DNA from: a virus
DNA length: 64,000 bases
Virus record (IMG/VR): IMGVR_UViG_3300020473_001965
Span: 171,673 to 235,672 of that record
Reading direction: 5' to 3' (one strand)
The number at the start of each line of letters is the position of its first letter. The first letter of the stretch is position 1. A program made the translations under genes and the position numbers. The notes under the pieces are model-generated. The model searched no databases and was not told where the DNA came from. It worked only from the letters and a program-made list of their open reading frames with translations. Below, one piece after another: positions 27,765 to 35,611 of this stretch.

Positions 27765-27962
27765 TCAAACAACATAAAAGTCATGTTCTGGTGACCAAAT
27801 TGCTCCTATCGGTGTCAAGACAAACCATTTTTTATCCACCATAAAACAATCTTCCAGCTTAACTGTTTTTTCATGTTTAACAATCAAAATACCGTAGCAG
27901 CTGTCAGCAGGACCGACAACAAAATGCACAAGGGCACCGACATGTGGATGCTTTCGGGACAC
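27765..27962 (-). CDS. Small hypothetical protein before neck genes
   Basis: 65 residues, GTG start just after a strong terminator, with no clear ribosome site. The protein has a compact beta-type look (VGALVHFVVGPADSCYGILI, then DKKWFVLTPIGAIWSPEHDF) without low-complexity sequence, which favours a real gene. No family recognised. It is separated from the gp13-type gene by about 147 bases in which I see no other gene. Position is right for a short leader gene of the neck operon. Confidence 0.45.
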   Translation of the reverse strand: MSRKHPHVGALVHFVVGPADSCYGILIVKHEKTVKLEDCFMVDKKWFVLTPIGAIWSPEHDFYVV

Positions 27963-27975
27963 ATAGTAAGTATCT

Positions 27976-28009
27976 AAAAAAAAGCCGCCGACTCAAAAGA
28001 GTCGGCGGC
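27976..28009 (-). terminator. Intrinsic terminator after decoration-like gene
   Basis: An 11-base perfect stem (GCCGCCGACTC with its complement, 27984-28009) with a four-base loop, followed on the minus strand by eight T (27983-27976). It lies 21 bases after the stop of the gene at 28031-28501 and separates the head genes from the neck and tail genes. Confidence 0.92.
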
Positions 28010-28030
28010 AGTAAGAATTAATCGCTTCTA

Positions 28031-28501
28031 TTATGATGTAGCAAGTGTTGCTGTGTCATTAAGAAGTGCAGTTGTGTGATAGCTGGTTCCATCACAGAAG
28101 ATGCTAATACGATCTCCGATCTTTGGGTTAGCTAATGTGATCTTCTGCTGATTTGTGATTGGGGCAACAACAACTGTTGTTCCGTTGCTTGCATCAAACA
28201 TCAATCCTTCCAATGAGTTTGCGCCTCCGCTGATATCAACAACGTGAGCGTGTGCTGAAGCTGAGACGATGTCTACATAGAAACCGGCTTTGGCAGCAGC
28301 AATTGTAGGAAGTGTTACGGTTCTTGCACCGCCACTAAGGACGACGATAGCACCTGAATCAGATGCTCCAAGGGTCACATTTCCTCCAGAGCCGTCAACA
28401 ATTGCTCTTCGGTTATTTAGACCTGCACCGGTAGTAAGATCTACTCCGGTTCCGGACTCTTGATAGAGTCCTTTTTCATTTGTGTAATTTACTTTTGGCA
28501 T
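28031..28501 (-). CDS. Head decoration-like/beta-sandwich virion protein
   Basis: 156 residues, Gly/Ala/Ser/Thr-rich and cysteine-poor, predicted all-beta. The segment SGGARTVTLPTIAAAKAGFY, then SISFC-type strands near the end (IGDRISIFCDGTSYHTTALL), resembles small capsid-fibre or decoration proteins of marine phages, in which T-V-T-L-P starts the domain. Strong AAAGGAGAG site and a strong terminator of its own suggest high expression, as for a protein in many copies. Place in the virion is inferred. Confidence 0.6.
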   Translation of the reverse strand: MPKVNYTNEKGLYQESGTGVDLTTGAGLNNRRAIVDGSGGNVTLGASDSGAIVVLSGGARTVTLPTIAAAKAGFYVDIVSASAHAHVVDISGGANSLEGLMFDASNGTTVVVAPITNQQKITLANPKIGDRISIFCDGTSYHTTALLNDTATLATS

Positions 28502-28609
28502 AATAATCTCTCCTTTATAAGGTAAATGCTCCCGATGCGCCGGTCCCCCGCGGGTGTCAGGTGATTATGTGAATCGGCCCACATGTAAGTAGGAGTTTAA
28601 GAGAGAATT

Positions 28610-28906
28610 TTACTTAATCAAACCTGCTTTTCTAATCTTGTTGGAGACTCCCCGCGGGCCCTGTCTAAGCTCAGAACTAAACTCTGTATCTAGAATTGAC
28701 AAAAGTTTGTCAACTTTTTCTTCAAGTGACACGACTCTTTCAACTGTTGACGGCTTTTTAACTGTCGTCTTTGTTGTTGACTTTGTTGTTTTAGTAGTTC
28801 TAGGAGCTACAGTCTTAGTTGCAGCCTTAGTCGTCTTTTTTCCAGTCGACTTCGTTGTCTTTGTTGTTTTTGTTGTGTTGGTGATTCTTCCTGATGAGCT
28901 TGGCAT
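28610..28906 (-). CDS. Lys/Thr-repeat protein with C-terminal coiled coil
   Basis: 98 residues. The first half is a run of Lys-Thr-Thr repeats (TTKTTKTTKSTGKKTTKAAT, then TTKTTKSTTKTTVKK), similar in style to histone H1 tails and bacterial AlgP-like proteins. The second half contains a heptad segment (VERVVSLEEKVDKLLSILDT) likely to form a coiled coil, and a basic end. It has no known family. ATG with AGGAG. The repeat could bind DNA inside the head, or serve as a linker between virion proteins; the data do not choose between these. The 108-base gap after it is unusually GC-rich with the palindrome CCCGCGGG, but I see no gene in it. Confidence 0.7.
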   Translation of the reverse strand: MPSSSGRITNTTKTTKTTKSTGKKTTKAATKTVAPRTTKTTKSTTKTTVKKPSTVERVVSLEEKVDKLLSILDTEFSSELRQGPRGVSNKIRKAGLIK

Positions 28907-28914
28907 TTTTTCTC

Positions 28915-29619
28915 CTAATTATCAAAGCTGTATTTGAAGTTACTTATTAAGTCTGAGAAACTATTGGTGACAATGTCATACGACTTATTTGTGTAGTACA
29001 CTCTGTAATCGTACTTAGACTTCCTAATGTCAGTTTTTAGTTTCGGTATATTTAATGGTCCTAATCCTATCATACCACATACCATAGAAAAGTCAACTTC
29101 TAGGTCCTCATATCTTATAATAAAATCTAGGGGTAATTCGTAAAAAAGTTTATATCTTGAAGTGAACCAATCAATGATTCGCTCTTGTTTTCCTGTTTTG
29201 CTAAACGAGGCATACGTCTCTAAAAAAGTTAAAAATTTATCTTGTAGCGTTTTTGACCCATCATGTTGATCTGGTTTTAAAATGTGATTAGTCAGTGTCG
29301 TATCAGGTGAATAAAATGACCACCAAAAATAACTCACAACTGCATCGTATGGATTTCTAATAGTTGTAAATTTAAAGTATTTGTCTATGTTCAGATTATT
29401 TCTCAAAACTTCGGTAGGTGGCGTATGTTGATGCCACACTGGCCTGTAGCCTAATCGATTATTTCTTTCATGATATCCCAAAGATTTTTCGCCATCATAA
29501 GGTGAACCTGTTAGAATATCGTCAGGTCCGCAAAAGGGTGTCATGGCAAGCTCAAGACTTGATCCTGCTGATTTCATTTGCTTAAAAAAGACAAAACTAT
29601 GTCTATGAGATAAAATCAT
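28915..29619 (-). CDS. Sulfotransferase family protein
   Basis: 234 residues. The N-terminal FVFFKQMKSAGSSLELAM is the 5'-phosphosulfate-binding loop of sulfotransferases (usually K-T-x-G-S-S) and TTIRNPYDAVVSYFWW (Arg88, Ser96) is the 3'-phosphate-binding motif. The end (YRVYYTNKSYDIV) matches the Y-Y-x-x-x-x-x-x-I-V pattern near the C-terminus of the carbohydrate sulfotransferase group. Such enzymes move sulfate from PAPS to a sugar or protein. The gene lies between the capsid terminator and the Lys/Thr-repeat gene. There is no ribosome site; TGCTATACT, an extended -10-like sequence, lies just upstream of the ATG. A role in modifying virion or host surface sugars is possible. Confidence 0.85.
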   Translation of the reverse strand: MILSHRHSFVFFKQMKSAGSSLELAMTPFCGPDDILTGSPYDGEKSLGYHERNNRLGYRPVWHQHTPPTEVLRNNLNIDKYFKFTTIRNPYDAVVSYFWWSFYSPDTTLTNHILKPDQHDGSKTLQDKFLTFLETYASFSKTGKQERIIDWFTSRYKLFYELPLDFIIRYEDLEVDFSMVCGMIGLGPLNIPKLKTDIRKSKYDYRVYYTNKSYDIVTNSFSDLISNFKYSFDN

Positions 29620-29666
29620 GTTTTATAGTATAGCAAATCATCAATTCAATAAACAAATAATATAAA

Positions 29667-29694
29667 ACGGGCGCCCTTTTTAGGGGGCGCCCGT
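29667..29694 (-). terminator. Intrinsic terminator after major capsid gene
   Basis: A ten-base GC-rich perfect stem (ACGGGCGCCC with its complement) with an eight-base loop, followed by TTTTATATT on the minus strand. It starts 30 bases after the capsid stop codon and isolates the sulfotransferase from capsid transcription. Confidence 0.9.
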
Positions 29695-29723
29695 TATTTT
29701 GTCTAAGGTTACCTAATTTTAGT

Positions 29724-31607
29724 TTAGATAATGTGCATATCCAAGCAGGTAACTGTACCGTAGAAGTCAGAACGAACCATCTTCTTGCCGTAGCGAGTCA
29801 TCACGCCCTTGCGGGGTGTGAAGTCTTCTGGCGCGAAGATAGTAGGAGTGACGATGAGCGGTACGTACGGAGCGTAGACGTATCCTGTCTCAAGGTATGA
29901 TCCGCCCTTGTATCCGACGAGGATCTTGTTGCGTGGGAAGTAAGGATCCTTGTAAACCGTGAAACGGTTTGAAAGGGAACCAACCTTCTCTGCACCAAGG
30001 CTCATTGGAGAGCTGACCTGACCTTGTCCGTCGAGGCTGTAGCTTGGCTTGTAGAGCACAGAGCTCTCAAGGATAGTAGCAACATCAGGACTGACAACGA
30101 TGAAGTTCGCAGAACCACGCAGGGTCTTTCTGTGAATGGTATTGGCAACGTCGATGATTGTCTCGACGAGAGTCTCGTACCATTCGCGGACCGTACCAGT
30201 GAAGGCTGGGCCGGCAGAAAGCGTGCTGGAAAGATCTACTTCATCTCCAGTATCCTTATCAACGAACTTACCAGGTGCACGTGACCAGTAAAGGTTAGCA
30301 CCATTTGCCTCTGTAAGGAGGTCGTTGAGGATCTCACGATCGAGCTCAAGAGCGATCTGCTCGGAGAGGATCTGAGTAAGCTCAACCTCAGCATCCATGC
30401 TGTGGTAAGCGTTCAGGTCCTGAGCAAGCTCTGGAGACCAGCGAGCGCGCAACTTACGTGTAGCTGCGGTAACTGCGATGGACTCGATCTTGATGTCGAT
30501 CTCAGGGATGACTGGGCTTGGGGTGCCTGTTCCGAAGTTGGATTCGAAAGCTGGAATAGTAAGCGTGTCACCCTGATCAGCGTTAGCTGAAAGGCTAGGA
30601 CCGATTACCCAAGAAACATCAGCTGCACCAGCAGGAACTGATCCACCGTCACTCAAAGCAAGAGCGAAGAGAACGTGTGTTCCACCTACAGGATCGTCGG
30701 ACCAAGCTGAGCCTGTCCAGTCACCACGACGTGTAGCACGACGAAGGTTAAGAACACCGTTACCAGCCTGATACTTCTCGCCCCATGCTGAAACGTTGTT
30801 TGCCGTTGCGAAGTCTGTAATGGCAACCTGGTTAAGCATAGAAAGATCTGAACCAGAAAGCTGTCCGGTCTGAAGCATGCAGAATGCGACGTCAAGATCA
30901 CCATCATCAATTGCGCGACGAACCTGAGGATCGTAACCAAGATATTTGGCGTTAGAGCCTGAGAAGTCAGTCAGTGCAGCAACTGTGTGTGAAGCTGTCC
31001 ATGTCTTACCGTTGGATCCACCCCAAGCACCGAAAGCGTTCATAAGAGGAAGTGCTGAACCACTGTGAACTCTCGAGAAGCCGGTACCGGCGAGGTCGTA
31101 CATACCACCAGCTGCAAGTGATCCTGAACGGACGCCCTTACCGCGTGGGTTGTTATAGATTGACTGACCAGCTGCGTACGTAGAATCTGTGGTGCTGCGA
31201 CCAGGGCGATCTCCGCCAGGTTGATAGTCACCACCAACGTTGTTTCCGTAGGTGTAGTCAAGATAGAAGAGCAGTCCAGAAGGAAGGCTCATTGGCTGAA
31301 TTGAAACAAGCTCGTTTGCAACCAATCCACCGAAAACACGGCGAACGATTGGGAAAGCGATGTTCGTAAAGCCACGAATATCGTTTGATGTTGAAAGAGC
31401 ACCACCACCTGTAGACAGAGAGTTGGTCTCACGAAGAAGCTGAGCAGCCTGGTTCTCTAAAAGCATCGCCATGTTCTCGCGGTTTGTACCTTCGAGTCCA
31501 CGGAGAAGACCAGTTCTGTTCCACTTCTCTGTAAGCCTGTTACCCTCAGAGCCCATATGACGTGAGCGTATATCTTCGGTGAGCTGCTCTAATGTGAATT
31601 TACTCAT
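29724..31607 (-). CDS. 23: Major capsid protein, gp23-like
   Basis: 627 residues (T4 gp23 has 521). The signature FTNIAFPIVRRVFGGLVANE and LVSIQPMSLPSGLLFYLDYT is diagnostic. Later conserved parts are IDIKIESIAVTAATRKLRAR, WSPELAQDLNAYHSMDAEVE and LTQILSEQIALELDREIL, then DFYGTVTCLDMHII at the end. The N-terminal 65 residues or so are helical and charged, the part normally removed by the prohead protease. Strong AAGGAGATA site. It directly follows the scaffold gene (37-base gap) and ends at a strong terminator. Confidence 0.96.
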   Translation of the reverse strand: MSKFTLEQLTEDIRSRHMGSEGNRLTEKWNRTGLLRGLEGTNRENMAMLLENQAAQLLRETNSLSTGGGALSTSNDIRGFTNIAFPIVRRVFGGLVANELVSIQPMSLPSGLLFYLDYTYGNNVGGDYQPGGDRPGRSTTDSTYAAGQSIYNNPRGKGVRSGSLAAGGMYDLAGTGFSRVHSGSALPLMNAFGAWGGSNGKTWTASHTVAALTDFSGSNAKYLGYDPQVRRAIDDGDLDVAFCMLQTGQLSGSDLSMLNQVAITDFATANNVSAWGEKYQAGNGVLNLRRATRRGDWTGSAWSDDPVGGTHVLFALALSDGGSVPAGAADVSWVIGPSLSANADQGDTLTIPAFESNFGTGTPSPVIPEIDIKIESIAVTAATRKLRARWSPELAQDLNAYHSMDAEVELTQILSEQIALELDREILNDLLTEANGANLYWSRAPGKFVDKDTGDEVDLSSTLSAGPAFTGTVREWYETLVETIIDVANTIHRKTLRGSANFIVVSPDVATILESSVLYKPSYSLDGQGQVSSPMSLGAEKVGSLSNRFTVYKDPYFPRNKILVGYKGGSYLETGYVYAPYVPLIVTPTIFAPEDFTPRKGVMTRYGKKMVRSDFYGTVTCLDMHII

Positions 31608-31644
31608 TGAATATATCTCCTTAATTAAAATTCAATTAGAAAGT

Positions 31645-33201
31645 TTACTTAAGACCTGCAAGCGTTGCCCAGCGATCAACTTCTGTATCAGATGCTGTCG
31701 ATGTAGCAGAGCGTGTTGGCCTAGATGAACCCACAGCCTTTCGAACTGTTGATTCGTTAATTGAACCACTTTTCTTCTTAGAAGAAATCGATTCTGTCAT
31801 TGTCTTGTAAAGCAGCTTGACTTCTCTTAAGCTTCTTGCATTATCCAGTGACTCGACGATCGAACGCATTTGGCGAGTCGATATATTCTTGTTCTGGAGA
31901 AGCTTATTTGCATAGAGTAACTTTGCATTGAAGAGATTCATCTCTTTCAACTGGGTCTGAAGTTCGTTAACAGCGTCAACTGCTTCAGAAAGCTGTCCCT
32001 GGAGATCACGATTCTTGCGTGACTCATTAACAACTGCAGCACGGAGTTTCTTGTTCTCTGCGTGCACGTTTAAATCTTTATCTGACATGGCAAGAGGATC
32101 TTTTCCTCGCTTGCCACCCCCGAAATCGTCTCCGGACTTGCCGGAACCTTTGCCACCGAACTGATCAGCCATGTCCTTAGCAATTCCCTTTACCTTCAAA
32201 AGGTCGGGAGCTTCACTGAGTGCTCTCATAGCAGCAATTTCTCGACGGAGCATTCCCTCGTCGATTTCAATCCATTCGTCATCATCGGTGTCTGCCTCTT
32301 GCATGTCACCTTCATGATGCATTTCTTCGCCTGCGTACATGGCTTCTTCGACTTCTTCCTCACCCCCTTCGTCGTCGCCTTCTACGTCTTCTTCGCCGGC
32401 TTCTTCGCCTAAAGCGTCTTTAAGTGCGGCAAGTAGCTCTTCAGCAGCATCAGGATCAAGTTCGAGGTCAACTGCCTCGCCTTCGTCTTCTACAGCTTCA
32501 TCGCCTGGTTCATCGAGGTCTTCAGCCTCATCTTCTTCGCCGCCTTCGTCTGGGGCGTCCAAGTCTAGATCTAAATCTTCATCAGCATCAGCTTCATCTT
32601 CGTCTTCCTCGAAGAGATTAAGCTCACTGAGGTCTAATTCGTAAAGAACTTCATCTTCCGAGCGTTTTGACATTTTGATAGTCTCCTTAATAATGGTGTC
32701 AAGTGTTAAAGATAGAGCGGTGTCTGCATCAGATGATCCATCACCTTCGACTATACGTATTAGCTGATCACGTAAAGTTTTTGCCTCTGATATAATATTA
32801 GAAGCAATTAATTCAAATTTTTCATAGACTGCATCATCTTTTTCTTCAATTGTATTATAAAGAACGGCTGCATCTCTAAATGATTCTATTAGGCTCTTTA
32901 GGGCAACCTTGCTTTCCCGGGTCAATTCTTTGTCATTGTCATCTTCTGTTATCGACGCCAAGACGTTTTCATCTACTTCAAAAAAAATGTCTTCGGATTC
33001 ATCTAATCCGAAGATTTCTGCCATGAAATCGTCACTTTCTAGATCTGATGTGCTTTGAGCCTCATCCAACAATTCTTTTTCAACTAATCGTTTTATCTGA
33101 GGTGTCATCGCTTCAATTATTGCTTTTTTAGCATTTGCTTCAGCTGCTTCTCTTAATTGCTTTGCTTCCGCAATTGCTTCTGTGTATAATGAGTTTGACA
33201 T
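31645..33201 (-). CDS. 22: Prohead core scaffold, gp22-like
   Basis: 518 residues. Long helical N-terminus, a very acidic centre (for example DEDEADADEDLDLDLDAPDE) and a conserved-looking C-terminal region (NAKLLYANKLLQNKNISTRQ, then MRSIVESLDNARSLREVKLL) typical of gp22-type scaffold proteins of marine T4-like phages. The last residues are DRWATLAGLK; the 146-residue protein at 34735 also ends with WATLA. The scaffold forms the prohead core and is later degraded by gp21. The large acidic insertion makes it almost twice as long as T4 gp22 (269 residues). Placed between protease and capsid genes as expected. Confidence 0.8.
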   Translation of the reverse strand: MSNSLYTEAIAEAKQLREAAEANAKKAIIEAMTPQIKRLVEKELLDEAQSTSDLESDDFMAEIFGLDESEDIFFEVDENVLASITEDDNDKELTRESKVALKSLIESFRDAAVLYNTIEEKDDAVYEKFELIASNIISEAKTLRDQLIRIVEGDGSSDADTALSLTLDTIIKETIKMSKRSEDEVLYELDLSELNLFEEDEDEADADEDLDLDLDAPDEGGEEDEAEDLDEPGDEAVEDEGEAVDLELDPDAAEELLAALKDALGEEAGEEDVEGDDEGGEEEVEEAMYAGEEMHHEGDMQEADTDDDEWIEIDEGMLRREIAAMRALSEAPDLLKVKGIAKDMADQFGGKGSGKSGDDFGGGKRGKDPLAMSDKDLNVHAENKKLRAAVVNESRKNRDLQGQLSEAVDAVNELQTQLKEMNLFNAKLLYANKLLQNKNISTRQMRSIVESLDNARSLREVKLLYKTMTESISSKKKSGSINESTVRKAVGSSRPTRSATSTASDTEVDRWATLAGLK

Positions 33202-33282
33202 GAATGTACTTCCTATAACTGCAAGAGCCTGAATTTAATTATGTCTTAGAATTTAATTATTCTGTACAAAATGTTAATTCAG

Positions 33283-33531
33283 CTAGCGAGAACGTTCTTT
33301 TCTTTGCCTTCTTATTGCCCTGTTTTTCTTTTCTCGCTTTTTTTGTGATTTTGTTTTGTGATACTCAGTCTTTTCAACGTAGATCTTAACAACCCTTTCT
33401 TTTTTACATTTCTTTATAAAACGTCGTATCAAAGCTTCAGAGTTATCGCCGCGGACAGGTGTTTTTCTACCTCGTCGTCGGGTCCGATTCAGATCATTTT
33501 CACTGACGGAAACGTTTGCTCCTTTTTTCAC
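33283..33531 (-). CDS. rpsU: Ribosomal protein bS21 (phage-encoded)
   Basis: 82 residues, GTG start preceded by GAGG inside the end of the previous gene. After a 26-residue N-terminal extension, residues 27-82 follow the bS21 pattern: V-x-G-D-N-S-EALIRRFIKKCKKERVV, then a basic Y-H-K-T-K-S-x-KKREKK region and an Arg/Lys-rich end. bS21 sits on the 30S platform near the anti-Shine-Dalgarno region and aids start-site choice. It replaces or competes with the host protein in some phages. Here it is the last gene of a run of head genes and directly abuts the 200-residue protein, so it should be made with late proteins. Confidence 0.85.
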   Translation of the reverse strand: MKKGANVSVSENDLNRTRRRGRKTPVRGDNSEALIRRFIKKCKKERVVKIYVEKTEYHKTKSQKKREKKNRAIRRQRKERSR

Positions 33532-34134
33532 TTAAACCTCTTCATCAAATATAAACACTGGTTCATCTTCATCAAAAAGTATATCAACCAGCCTATACTT
33601 TCTAGGTCTTTTTTCATCTCTTGGAAGTTTTTGACCGGCGGCAAATGATCTCTTTGATGTTACCCCGCCACGGGGTGCATGTCCTGTTGTGTAACCTACG
33701 GGTGATACACCGCCTGTTGCGCCGCCGGCTTGTCTACCCTTGTACAGACCAGGCATTGGAGTAATAGAAACACCAGATGTTTCATTTACTGTGTTGTAAT
33801 TTTTTTCTGCACCCTGGTGTAGATCAAAACGAACTGAATGCCCTGAGAAACTTCCGTAGTCTCGACGCTTATACGGGTCTGAAGTTTTGTGTGTGAGGCT
33901 TACTTTGTTTTGAAGCTTCTTTTCCGTCTCTGGATCCAAGTCCTCGAGATCATCTTCTTCGCAAGACTCATCATCAAGGATGTCGGGTTCTCTATATGGA
34001 TATGTCCCTTGTTTTTGATAAACTTTAGGATTGCTAATGGTTCCATACCCTGACCCAGTTCTGGGGTCGGGCAAACTCATGGCTGCAGCCCTTATGTACT
34101 CTCGCAAAATTGGTTCATAAGGGCTGCCAGTCAT
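33532..34134 (-). CDS. Low-complexity head-module protein, unknown
   Basis: 200 residues without a known family. It starts with a short helix (YEPILREYIRAAAMSL), then a Tyr/Gly-rich stretch, an acidic block (DDESCEEDDLEDLDPETEKK), a Gly-rich linker with the repeat-like TGHAPRGGVTSKRS, and an acidic/hydrophobic end (RLVDILFDEDEPVFIFDEEV). ATG start with GGAG overlapping the end of the upstream gene. Architecture is like that of the 197-residue protein at 490-1083. Its place between decoration-like genes and bS21 points to the head, but nothing more specific can be said. Confidence 0.55.
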   Translation of the reverse strand: MTGSPYEPILREYIRAAAMSLPDPRTGSGYGTISNPKVYQKQGTYPYREPDILDDESCEEDDLEDLDPETEKKLQNKVSLTHKTSDPYKRRDYGSFSGHSVRFDLHQGAEKNYNTVNETSGVSITPMPGLYKGRQAGGATGGVSPVGYTTGHAPRGGVTSKRSFAAGQKLPRDEKRPRKYRLVDILFDEDEPVFIFDEEV

Positions 34135-34142
34135 CTAATTAA

Positions 34143-34634
34143 TTATTCTCCAGCCCTAGTACCAAGGCCGTAAGCTTTCAATGTGTGCTTAGCAATTCCT
34201 GCGGAAGATTCAGCAGGGATTCGAGAAGTAGCAGCTGGACCGGAGCCGAATTCGGATCCTGGGTCTGCAGGAGTGGGTCCTTCAGGCATGTCCTTGGCAT
34301 TCATGCTTCCCTCTCCTGGTGAAGCTAAGCCCGGAGTAAATGGTGTACTAGGAAGGCCGCCGCCTCCGGTGGCTACATCAGCAAAGTTTGGAGCATTAGT
34401 ATAATCTCTATCTTGCTCGCCGAAAGTATGACCACCATCATTAACAATAGCGCTAAGAAGAAGATCATCACCCTGTGCCTGGATGGAATCTCTTGTCAAA
34501 GTTCCGTTATGTATTGGCGAACCTGGGTAGGCTGTTTGTAAATTTTCCGTCCCGTGAGTCGAAAGTCCGGAGACACCGCCCTTTGCGAATTCGGATGAAA
34601 CATAATCAACTGTGTTTTGGTTGTGTGAAGGCAT
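34143..34634 (-). CDS. Gly/Pro/Ser-rich virion-like protein, unknown
   Basis: 163 residues, low complexity, with no predicted long helix or membrane segment. Contains Gly/Pro-rich runs (TGGGGLPSTPFTPGLASPGE) and many Asn/Asp/Thr. ATG start with an AAGGAA site; the upstream 100-base gap is AT-rich. No family recognised. Composition fits a flexible virion or core protein and its neighbours are head genes. Confidence 0.5.
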   Translation of the reverse strand: MPSHNQNTVDYVSSEFAKGGVSGLSTHGTENLQTAYPGSPIHNGTLTRDSIQAQGDDLLLSAIVNDGGHTFGEQDRDYTNAPNFADVATGGGGLPSTPFTPGLASPGEGSMNAKDMPEGPTPADPGSEFGSGPAATSRIPAESSAGIAKHTLKAYGLGTRAGE

Positions 34635-34734
34635 TTTTTGTTTCCTTGTTGTCTAGTCTGTGGTCATTGAAGACTACAAGATTAAATATCACTAACAATG
34701 AAAATCTTTATAAGATGATTTAAATTTGAGAGTA

Positions 34735-35175
34735 TTACCTTAATTTCTTCTCAGCAAAAGCTAGCGTTGCCCAATTACCAGCGCCATCAAATAGGTCTTC
34801 AATATTATTGTTAGAAACAACTTGTGCGGCTTGATCAGCTTGACCAGATGAGCCTGCAAGGGACATCATAGATCTCCTTGGGTCACTAGAGTCAGCGCCA
34901 TATTGTTCTTGAAGTGTTGTCCTGGCAGTATCAGCAAAAATTGCACTCATGACAGGATCATCTGTCATTGTTGAAGTGACTTCATTAACTTTCTTTCCAA
35001 ACGTCACATTGTCCAGCGCTGGTCGACGAGGAGTAGGTGAACCCTTGCGCCGTGAAACGCCTGATAGATTTTTTGATGATTGCAATGTTGCGGGTGCATT
35101 AATTCCTTCACTTAAGATCTCAACGAGACATTCCTTAACAATTCCCTTTAACATGCTTTTAGTCACTTTTGCCAT
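34735..35175 (-). CDS. Prohead-associated protein with cleavable-looking N-terminal helix
   Basis: 146 residues from the ATG at 35175, one base after the stop of the upstream gene, with GGAGG in that gene's last codons; the TTG 11 codons upstream lies inside the previous gene and is unlikely. The N-terminus (MAKVTKSMLKGIVKECLVEI, then LSEG) is an amphipathic helix ending in L-S-E-G, which fits the (L/I)-x-E cleavage rule of T4 gp21. The middle is basic then acidic; the end (DGAGNWATLAFAEKKLR) shares WATLA with the scaffold's C-terminus. An internal head or core protein is likely but unproven. Confidence 0.6.
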   Translation of the reverse strand: MAKVTKSMLKGIVKECLVEILSEGINAPATLQSSKNLSGVSRRKGSPTPRRPALDNVTFGKKVNEVTSTMTDDPVMSAIFADTARTTLQEQYGADSSDPRRSMMSLAGSSGQADQAAQVVSNNNIEDLFDGAGNWATLAFAEKKLR

Positions 35176-35176
35176 C

Positions 35177-35605
35177 TTAGCCAACGCCTCCAAGAATTGC
35201 TCTTGCAATAGACCCGGAAGTTGATCCAGTCAAAACTGGGAATTCTGCTGCCCGAATTCTAGTTAGACCTGCAATTATATTGAAAGATGCTGCAGTTGCA
35301 GAATCTTTAGTGAAATAAAGTGTCTTGCACCTCAACTCCATTCTAGGGGTGGTTTCCCCCGCCTTGACTACAAAATAATTTGCTGTATTGACACCTCTTG
35401 CTCCATTTGCAGTAAACCCTACGCGGAGACCTGCCGAACTAGAATTATAAACTGATATCCATCTAGTTACTTCTGGAAAGTCTAGACGTATTGGTACGTT
35501 TTGAGAAGTTACCTCACCTGCAGCAGAAGCTGTCACATAAGGCACTCCTGAAATTTGGTATTCAGGTACAAAATTAGCATTTGGACGTGGATTTTTTAAT
35601 GACAT
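35177..35605 (-). CDS. Beta-rich decoration-like head protein
   Basis: 142 residues, predicted all-beta, with no cysteine cluster and no known family name. Segments such as RLDFPEVTRWISVYNSSSAG and LRVGFTANGARGVNTANYFV, then KTLYFTKDSATAASFNIIAG resemble small capsid-surface proteins of marine phages. It has a GGAG site and stands 6 bases after the protease gene. A surface decoration role is inferred from fold type and place. Confidence 0.55.
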   Translation of the reverse strand: MSLKNPRPNANFVPEYQISGVPYVTASAAGEVTSQNVPIRLDFPEVTRWISVYNSSSAGLRVGFTANGARGVNTANYFVVKAGETTPRMELRCKTLYFTKDSATAASFNIIAGLTRIRAAEFPVLTGSTSGSIARAILGGVG

Positions 35606-35611
35606 AGTTCT

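Noticed and set aside
28502-28609. GC-rich 108-base gap with CCCGCGGG considered as a terminator or RNA gene
   Set aside because: No stem followed by a T run on the minus strand and no conserved RNA shape that I can support.
32339-32644. Plus-strand Ser-rich open frame of 101 codons
   Set aside because: It is the mirror of the Asp/Glu-rich centre of the scaffold gene (GAA/GAC read backwards gives TTC/GTC in related frames), not an independent gene.
34640-34700. AGTCT/AGACT inverted repeat in the 100-base gap
   Set aside because: Short, interrupted stem without a T run; too weak to call a terminator.
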